A DNA stretch of 64,000 nt from Arthrobacter antibioticus (GTDB lineage: Bacteria; Actinomycetota; Actinomycetes; Actinomycetales; Micrococcaceae). Positions 55,258 to 61,835 of this stretch are shown piece after piece (position 1 is the stretch's first letter; every line of letters begins with the position of its first letter). A program made the translations under genes and the position numbers. The notes under the pieces were generated by a model. It saw only the letters and a program-made list of their open reading frames with translations, ran no database searches and was not told the DNA's origin. The DNA is taken from NCBI RefSeq assembly GCF_030063205.1, contig NZ_JASISQ010000003.1, positions 1 through 64,000 on the forward strand, given 5' to 3'.

Positions 55258-56798
55258 GCGCGTCCCACCACAAATGAGCGGTCGCCAAAGTGCACTCGGG
55301 AACCAACATCAGCTAGTGCGGGCGCGCCAGCGCTCAAGGGTTTCATGGCACCGACCAAGTTGGTTATGGCGCTACCGTTGGTGGAGTTTCGATCCGTGAC
55401 CCAGAGACCATCCGCGCCCACGCGTAGGTGCAGATGTGTTTTGGACACGGACCTGCTGGAGTCCTGAACTGAGATGAGTCGCGAAATCATCTCTCCATCG
55501 TAACCGGCGGGGTTGCGTCCAATGAGTGCAAGGGCATTAACGTCCTCGAAGCGGCCATCATCAAAGGTCAACCGCAGGGCTGGGATGGCTGGCTCGGGGC
55601 GAACCCGGGTCTCCCCCACCTCATCGTCTGCACCAGCTAAAGGAGCGTGCGCAAAGGGATCCGGGACAGTTGGCGCGGTTTGGCCGGTTGGGCGTTCGGG
55701 GACAAACTTGGCGCTGAACCCCGGTATGGAACTGATGGGGCCCTGCTCAGCAGGAGTCTGGATTGGCTGGGCTTGCTGGTTTGGCAGAGCTTGCGGGTTT
55801 GGCTGGGCTTGCTGGTTTGGCTGTGCTTGCTGGGACGGCGGCGCAAAAGGATTCTCTTGCTGGCCCTGTTGCTTTGGCTGCTGTTGGTTTTGGAACGCAA
55901 CGGGCTGGGGCGCAAACAGCTGGGGCGCAAACAGCTGGGGCGCAAAGGAATCCTCGGCACGGTTGGTTGCCGGGCGGCTCAGCGGTGATCTGACCTCGGA
56001 AATTGTTGGCACGCCGGCTGGAGAGAAGTTCTCCCGTTCAGTGATTCCGCCAGTTTCAAGGGGGTCGCGGCCCTTTTTTACGTTGAAAACCAGTGTGTGC
56101 GCCACCTTGTCATGCCAGCCCTGCTTCTTCTGGTTTGAATCCCAGGAGTTGGAAATGATCACCAGCAACGGACCCACCGTTGGAACAATGTTGCTCACAC
56201 CGATGATCAGGTAGCGCAGAAAGATTGCCAGGACCCCTGCCGGGCTACCTTCCATATTGGTTGTTCGCAGTCCCACCATGAGGTTGCCAGGTGTTTTCCC
56301 GGACTTCGCTTCCCAAAGCCACAACCAAATGCCATAGGCCACAGAGAGCAGGCTGGCGATGCTGATCAGGATCAGCAACCAGCTCAAGTCCAGTTGGACT
56401 GAACTCCCCATCTGGGTGGACTTGATGTTTAGTGCACCAATACCAGCGGCTGCGCCCACCAAAATGAAGGGCAAAACACCGTCGATGACTTTAGCGCCCA
56501 GGCGGCGTCCTGCACCTCCGGGCACCAGCGCGGTTGCAGCAGCGATGCGCGGGTCAACGCCAACCTGTTGCGGAGCCATGAGCGGCGCCGTCGATGACAT
56601 GCCTACTTCAATGATGCCTGGGAGTGTGGAAGGCTGCGTATTTTGAGCCGGACCTCCCAAGGGTACCGATGTTGGCGCCGGCGAGGCGGCACGATTAGCC
56701 ACAGCGGCACCGCACAGGGTGCAGAAGGCTGCACCGGGTGCCAGCTCTGCTCCACAGTTCCGGCAAAGATCCGACTCTTTTTGCGCCATTTGACTCAT
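55254..56798 (-). CDS. RDD-family membrane protein fused to zinc ribbon and FHA domain
   Basis: 514 residues. A zinc ribbon (Cys12, 15, 26, 29: LCRNCGAEL, FCTLCGAAV) is followed by an RDD membrane domain at about 95-245 (GGAGRRLGAKVIDGVLPFILVGAAAGIGA, SGKTPGNLMVGLRT), a Gln/Pro/Ala repeat linker at about 290-355 (FAPQLFAPQLF, NQQAQPN), and a C-terminal FHA domain (ALIGRNPAGYD, VSKTHLHLRV, DRNSTNGS). Thus it tethers a phosphopeptide-reading module to the membrane. It starts eight bases after the transglutaminase-like gene. The Gln-rich block is a tandem repeat at the DNA level. Confidence 0.87.
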   Translation of the reverse strand: MSQMAQKESDLCRNCGAELAPGAAFCTLCGAAVANRAASPAPTSVPLGGPAQNTQPSTLPGIIEVGMSSTAPLMAPQQVGVDPRIAAATALVPGGAGRRLGAKVIDGVLPFILVGAAAGIGALNIKSTQMGSSVQLDLSWLLILISIASLLSVAYGIWLWLWEAKSGKTPGNLMVGLRTTNMEGSPAGVLAIFLRYLIIGVSNIVPTVGPLLVIISNSWDSNQKKQGWHDKVAHTLVFNVKKGRDPLETGGITERENFSPAGVPTISEVRSPLSRPATNRAEDSFAPQLFAPQLFAPQPVAFQNQQQPKQQGQQENPFAPPSQQAQPNQQAQPNPQALPNQQAQPIQTPAEQGPISSIPGFSAKFVPERPTGQTAPTVPDPFAHAPLAGADDEVGETRVRPEPAIPALRLTFDDGRFEDVNALALIGRNPAGYDGEMISRLISVQDSSRSVSKTHLHLRVGADGLWVTDRNSTNGSAITNLVGAMKPLSAGAPALADVGSRVHFGDRSFVVGRA

Positions 56799-56805
56799 AC
56801 CCTTC

Positions 56806-59286
56806 TTAGGATTTCTTCAGAAACCGGGCCAGCTTGGAGCGTTTTTCCGCCCCGCCCTGGCTATTGGCCACACCACTACTATTTGCCGCTTCGCTGGAGC
56901 GAAGACCACGCTGACGTGCTTTCTTGCCGGCGCGCACTTTCGCCTCAGCCAGCAGCGACCGTGGGGAGAACTTGGCCCGTTGCCGCTTCCAGAAGCCTAC
57001 CGACCCAGTCATGCCGTTGACGGAATGGTCCACGTTCTGCCAATAGGTGGCTACTTCCTCTTCACTTGGCTGACCGGGGCCAAAAATAGCCGCATCCGCC
57101 CGCTCGGCCAGCAGCGCCGTACTGGCTTGGCTTGCCGGGAAGGCGCTGCTAAGCGAGGCTGCGCTTTCCCGACGAGTCCCGTTGCCGCCCACTTCGGCAC
57201 CAAGGTCGGTGGCCAGACTCAATACTTCAGACCATCCCCCACCCACACGATCGGTGGGAAGACCTGTGCTGTGACGCTTCTTGCGGCGCCGAGTCTTAAG
57301 CACCACTATAAGAACCAAGGGCAGGGCAATGATGATGATGGGGATGGCTGCCACCCCAAGAATCATCAGAATTGTTCCGAAGATCCCTGCTTGGTTATTC
57401 TTTTTACCATCAGTGTCCAAAGCATCGGGGGCGCTATCTGGTGGCAGGTCGGCCGGCTCCTGCGGCGGCGGCGGAGGCTGCAAGACCTGAGGCTTGGGTT
57501 TCGAAGCATTCTGGGGCTCTGGTGGGTTGGGGATGTGGTCTTTATCCGGGGTGGGGTTGAAAGGTACCCAGCCCACGCCGGCAAAGTTCACCTCAACCCA
57601 GGCGTGAACATCGGATCCTTTGACAACCACACTCCCGGCACCATTGTTAGGGTCCTTCTCATCCAGGTAGAAACCCATGACAACCCTGGCCGGAATCCCC
57701 AAATGCCGTGCCATTAGGGCCATTGTTGTTGCATACTGCTCGTCATCACCCACCATCTCTTTCCCGCTCAGCATTTTGGTGATGCGGGCCGCGCTATGGC
57801 CAGAGTTGGAGGTGGTTTGACCCTCAAGGCCGTTGCTGAACTTACCCTCACGCTGCAGCGCACTCTCCAGCGCCTGGACCTTCTTCAACGGTGTGTCAAC
57901 TTCTCCGACAATTTCGTTGGCCTTGGTCCCTACCACCGGTGGTACATTTTCAAGCTTGGGCAGGGGAACTGAACCAAAACCGGACCCGGCAAGTTTATTA
58001 GCATCAACGCTGGGAAGCTGCACATCCATGGTGTACTCATCCCCCTTGGCCACACCTGCCAGGTTCAATGCTGTGCCTGAGGCCTTGTTCAAGTACAGGT
58101 TGGGTGATTGGCCGCTAATGCTTTCATAGCTAAGGCTCTGTGCGGCGGAGACGGTGGGAATCCACACGTCGCTGTAACCATCTACAACAACGCCAACACT
58201 TGTTCCTGTTCCGGCTATGCCGTTGTTCAATGATTTGGGGTCCCCGATCGGGGCAAAGGAGGCAGAACTGTTGGGGTCCACGTTGAAAACGACGCCGTCA
58301 TAATTGTCCATGGCGGCAAGGCGGACGCGGCCATTCTTTGGCAGGTCCTTCACCGTCAACAATGCTGTGTCTTTTTCATTTTTAACGTAGTCACGGAACT
58401 TTGTCAGCGGGGATGGCAAATTGTGGAGGTCTGGCGGTGGGATCACTGTGTCACGCAAAACATCACGATCGGCGCTGACAGTCAGTGCGGGTGCCGCCGC
58501 CATTGTCACGGCACCGGCAACAAGGATGACACCTGCGCCCATGCCGATACGGCGGAGCAGTGAAGTCAGGGTGGCTGCTTTGTCCTGGATTTGCTGGTTG
58601 GCAGAAATTGCACCTGCAGTTTCGCGGCGGAGGACTTCATGCCGGTAAGCGAACCAGGCGATGGCACCTGCAGCCAAGAGAGATCCACGCAGTACCGGGA
58701 GGAAAACTTCCGTGGTGCCAAACAGAATAGCTGTGATGAATAAAACCGCCACGGGGATCATGGCCCAATAACTGTTGCGCAGGCGCCAAGCGAGCGTTGC
58801 CGTGAGAATGGCTGCCACAAAAGCGGCTAAGTACGGGACAACTAATACCTCTACGCTCGTCCCTACGGGAGGTGCCAGGGTCAGCAGTTGTTTCCATGAA
58901 AGCATGATGCCCAGCAAGAGTCCACGTAATGATCCAAGGCTGGGGATGAAGCCAAGGATCGATTCTCCGGGAGCGGCCAATGCGCTGCCAAAAACCATGT
59001 AAACAACAAAACCAAAGCCAATCATGGTAATCAGGCCCAAACGCCAGTGGGCACCCAATGCGCCCACACCGAGACCAAGAACAATGGCACCAAAACCGGC
59101 AACCAGGTAATGCGGGTTATGCCCAAATGCCGGCCCGAAACCCACAACGGCCACGCCCAGCAAAATAGCCAATACGGCGCCGTCCAGGAGGAAATGCCAC
59201 CACCGGCGCCCTCCGGCAAAAGCCGAAGGACTTGCCGAAGGACTCCGGGTGGCAACGGCCGGGTGTGCTTTCCTGCGGGCGCTCAC
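56806..59286 (-). CDS. TgpA-like membrane protein with transglutaminase domain lacking cysteine
   Basis: 826 residues: about six membrane helices up to residue 270 (DUF3488/TgpA-N type), a periplasmic-side domain, a transglutaminase-core-like region at about 495-585, a Pro-rich stretch, a further helix (IFGTILMILGVAAIPIIIIAL) and a cytoplasmic basic tail. The catalytic-Cys motif (G-x-C-E-Q-[FY]-A) reads GDDEQYA with Asp515 at the Cys position, while DVHAWVEV (His561) and NPTPD are kept. I find no Cys anywhere in the protein, so classical transglutaminase activity is excluded. Overlaps the DUF58 gene by four bases. Confidence 0.88.
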   Translation of the reverse strand: MSARRKAHPAVATRSPSASPSAFAGGRRWWHFLLDGAVLAILLGVAVVGFGPAFGHNPHYLVAGFGAIVLGLGVGALGAHWRLGLITMIGFGFVVYMVFGSALAAPGESILGFIPSLGSLRGLLLGIMLSWKQLLTLAPPVGTSVEVLVVPYLAAFVAAILTATLAWRLRNSYWAMIPVAVLFITAILFGTTEVFLPVLRGSLLAAGAIAWFAYRHEVLRRETAGAISANQQIQDKAATLTSLLRRIGMGAGVILVAGAVTMAAAPALTVSADRDVLRDTVIPPPDLHNLPSPLTKFRDYVKNEKDTALLTVKDLPKNGRVRLAAMDNYDGVVFNVDPNSSASFAPIGDPKSLNNGIAGTGTSVGVVVDGYSDVWIPTVSAAQSLSYESISGQSPNLYLNKASGTALNLAGVAKGDEYTMDVQLPSVDANKLAGSGFGSVPLPKLENVPPVVGTKANEIVGEVDTPLKKVQALESALQREGKFSNGLEGQTTSNSGHSAARITKMLSGKEMVGDDEQYATTMALMARHLGIPARVVMGFYLDEKDPNNGAGSVVVKGSDVHAWVEVNFAGVGWVPFNPTPDKDHIPNPPEPQNASKPKPQVLQPPPPPQEPADLPPDSAPDALDTDGKKNNQAGIFGTILMILGVAAIPIIIIALPLVLIVVLKTRRRKKRHSTGLPTDRVGGGWSEVLSLATDLGAEVGGNGTRRESAASLSSAFPASQASTALLAERADAAIFGPGQPSEEEVATYWQNVDHSVNGMTGSVGFWKRQRAKFSPRSLLAEAKVRAGKKARQRGLRSSEAANSSGVANSQGGAEKRSKLARFLKKS

Positions 59287-60614
59287 GCGACTGCCTTCCT
59301 GAGAACAATGGCAAGATCAGCCAAATCGCCCAGTGTCAGCACTGTGAGATCTGCAATATTTGCTCTGGCGGGTTCGGCCCCCGAGTAACAGCGCACAGCA
59401 AAGGCGCGCACTCCTGGCGGGACAGCGGCAGCTGCACTGCGCAACTGTGAGGGTGTAACCCTGGAGCCAACAACAAAGAACACCACCGAGGCGTTGGGAA
59501 CGGTGTCAGAGAGTGTGCGGGCCAGATCCACGGCTGTGCCTCTGCGGTTGTGACTTTGCAACCGTGTCATATCATCAAGGAGGTTCCGCCCTGTTTCACA
59601 GCGGATGGGTCCGCGCTGCGTCATAACGCTCAACTCACGGTTCTCCTTGATCGCTTGACGGCCCAGCGAAGCCGCAGCCGAGATCGCTAACTCAAGATCG
59701 TCGTCGTGCGCGTATTCATCCATGTTCACCGAAAGCGCCACCGCCATGTGGGAGCGACGCGTCTCCTCGAACTGACGGACCATCAATTTACCGGTCCGGG
59801 CAGTAGTCTTCCAGTGGATGTGCCGGCGATCGTCACCGGGGACGTAGTCACGCAACGCATGGAAGGCGATGTCCGAACTTGAGAGGTCCTTGGTGGTGAG
59901 GCCTTCCAGATCCTTCAGGAATCCAGCGGCCGGCCCATCAAGGGCGGTCGTGTGCGGGTGCACAAAGAGATCGGTGGGATCGGTCCACAAAACCTGGCGA
60001 CGCAGCAGCTGTAATGGATCAGCACGCACGGAACGCACGGGCCCAACGGTGATCACAGCACGGCGTGTGGTGGGGATGGTAAAGAGGTCCTCATGGACCT
60101 GCCCCGGCGCCATGCGCGGCAAATGGAAGAGCGCAGTTGCCGCGCCCACCGGAAGTTCAAGAGAGGCAGGCAGCACAGCGTGGGGGGAGGTATTTGTAAC
60201 GGCGATGCTACCAACAGCGCGATCCCCAACGGCCACACGGGTGCGCGCTAGATCAAGAGTCACCTCATACATTGACTTGCCCAGGATGAAGGCGATGGCG
60301 ATGAGCAGCAACACCACGCTAAACAATGCGGCAATCTTGGCTTCCTGCCAGCCAAAGACGGCACCAACAATCCACAACACTATGGCTGCACCCATGGCCA
60401 CGAAGCCTAAGGTACTAATGGTTTCAAGCACCGGTACCACGTGACGCTTCCACCACGTGGTGACTTTCAACCACACGGGAGCGCCATAAATGCTGGCGAA
60501 ACTGCCGCCCTCACGCCACAGGGACGTGGGGTGCAGGCGTGTGGGTGTGCCTTCGCGTTGGAACGGCCGGGAGAGAAACTCTTTGGCCTTTCCTGCGTTG
60601 GACTTCATACTCAT
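59283..60614 (-). CDS. DUF58 domain protein
   Basis: 443 residues. Two membrane helices near residues 60-110 are followed by a beta-rich domain and the DUF58/vWA-like signature FHALRDYVPGDDRRHIHWKTTARTGKLMVRQFEETR. DUF58 proteins are encoded beside MoxR ATPases and transglutaminase-like proteins throughout bacteria and are thought to be clients or adaptors of MoxR. A second start codon lies two codons in. It follows the MoxR gene at 90 bp, the largest spacing within the upstream half of the operon. Confidence 0.9.
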   Translation of the reverse strand: MSMKSNAGKAKEFLSRPFQREGTPTRLHPTSLWREGGSFASIYGAPVWLKVTTWWKRHVVPVLETISTLGFVAMGAAIVLWIVGAVFGWQEAKIAALFSVVLLLIAIAFILGKSMYEVTLDLARTRVAVGDRAVGSIAVTNTSPHAVLPASLELPVGAATALFHLPRMAPGQVHEDLFTIPTTRRAVITVGPVRSVRADPLQLLRRQVLWTDPTDLFVHPHTTALDGPAAGFLKDLEGLTTKDLSSSDIAFHALRDYVPGDDRRHIHWKTTARTGKLMVRQFEETRRSHMAVALSVNMDEYAHDDDLELAISAAASLGRQAIKENRELSVMTQRGPIRCETGRNLLDDMTRLQSHNRRGTAVDLARTLSDTVPNASVVFFVVGSRVTPSQLRSAAAAVPPGVRAFAVRCYSGAEPARANIADLTVLTLGDLADLAIVLRKAVA

Positions 60615-60704
60615 CTTTTACCTTTAGCTCAATGCGCTGTAGCTGGGTGGGCACCAGCTCGGCGGGGCGTGGTGGCTTTGCTGCTTTAACGTGGCCTAGC
60701 GGGA

Positions 60705-61676
60705 CTAAACTGACGCGCGCTGTTGGGGTGCGGCCACTTCGGCCAGGACACGGCTGAGAACAACCTCAGGAGTGGCGCCGGCAAACTCAGCTTCCGGATC
60801 CATGACGAACCGGTGTGTCCACACGTAAGGGGCAAGTTCCTTCACATCATCTGGCAGTACGTAGTTGCGGCCCTTTGAGGCAGCCCACACCTTGGCGATG
60901 CGAACCATGGCGATGGCACCGCGTACTGACACACCCAAACGAGTTTCAGGAGCGCTACGGGTTTCTTCACACAGCCGTGAAATATACTCCAACACCGCCG
61001 CATCGGCATGCGCAGTTGCAGCCAGATCAGCCATTTCGGCAACGGCCTGCGGTGTAATGATGGCTTGCAGCGTTGAAGTCCTATCCCGCTGGCCGGAGCC
61101 GGAGAGCAGCTGCACAGTGGAGGCATGATCCGGGTAACCAATTGAGGTTTTGACCAGGAAACGGTCCAGTTGGGCTTCGGGCAGACGGTAAGTACCGGCC
61201 TGCTCAATGGGGTTCTGGGTTGCCAGCACCATGAACGGACGGCCCGTCTCATACGTGGTGCCATCCATGGTCACACGGGACTCTTCCATAACTTCCAACA
61301 GAGCCGACTGGGTCTTGGGTGAGGCCCTGTTAATCTCATCCGCCAGCACAATGGTGGCGAAAATCGGGCCCTTGTGGAACTCAAACTCCTGCGCCTTCTG
61401 ATCGTAGATCATGACTCCGGTAACGTCTGAGGGCAGCAGGTCGGGGGTGAACTGGATACGGGAATTAGTTCCCTTGACAGTTGCCGAAATGGCCCGGGCC
61501 AGCATGGTCTTGCCCGTGCCGGGAGCATCCTCAAACAACACGTGACCTTCTGCCAGCATTGCCGCAAGGGTCAGGCTAATGACATGAGACTTGCCCAAGA
61601 TTGCCTGGCCAACGTTAGAGACAAGTTTCTCAAACGTTCCTGCAAACCATGTGGACTGTTCCGGGGTCATGGACAT
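60705..61676 (-). CDS. MoxR-family AAA+ ATPase
   Basis: 323 residues from the ATG at 61676, with AGAGGA just upstream. Walker A is FEDAPGTGKTML, Walker B VLADEINRASPKTQSALLEVMEE, and sensor/arginine-finger elements VLATQNPIEQAGTYRLPEAQLDRF. MoxR ATPases act as chaperones that assemble or activate partner complexes, typically with a DUF58/vWA protein, as encoded next. The gene starts 160 bp after the fibronectin-III gene. Confidence 0.93.
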   Translation of the reverse strand: MSMTPEQSTWFAGTFEKLVSNVGQAILGKSHVISLTLAAMLAEGHVLFEDAPGTGKTMLARAISATVKGTNSRIQFTPDLLPSDVTGVMIYDQKAQEFEFHKGPIFATIVLADEINRASPKTQSALLEVMEESRVTMDGTTYETGRPFMVLATQNPIEQAGTYRLPEAQLDRFLVKTSIGYPDHASTVQLLSGSGQRDRTSTLQAIITPQAVAEMADLAATAHADAAVLEYISRLCEETRSAPETRLGVSVRGAIAMVRIAKVWAASKGRNYVLPDDVKELAPYVWTHRFVMDPEAEFAGATPEVVLSRVLAEVAAPQQRASV

Positions 61677-61835
61677 AGTTCCTCTTTCGATCGTGTTATT
61701 GCGTGCCTGGCACACAGCAAACCTGCATTAGTTTATCCAGTAATTAGTGTTACTCGCCATTGGCGGGCCTACGGGAGTTGATTTTCCTAGTTAGCCGGCT
61801 TTGTAGAACGGCAGCATCCGGTGAAGAAAGTACCG

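Noticed and set aside
56806-59286. Active transglutaminase or cysteine protease
   Set aside because: The nucleophile position is Asp and no Cys occurs in the protein.
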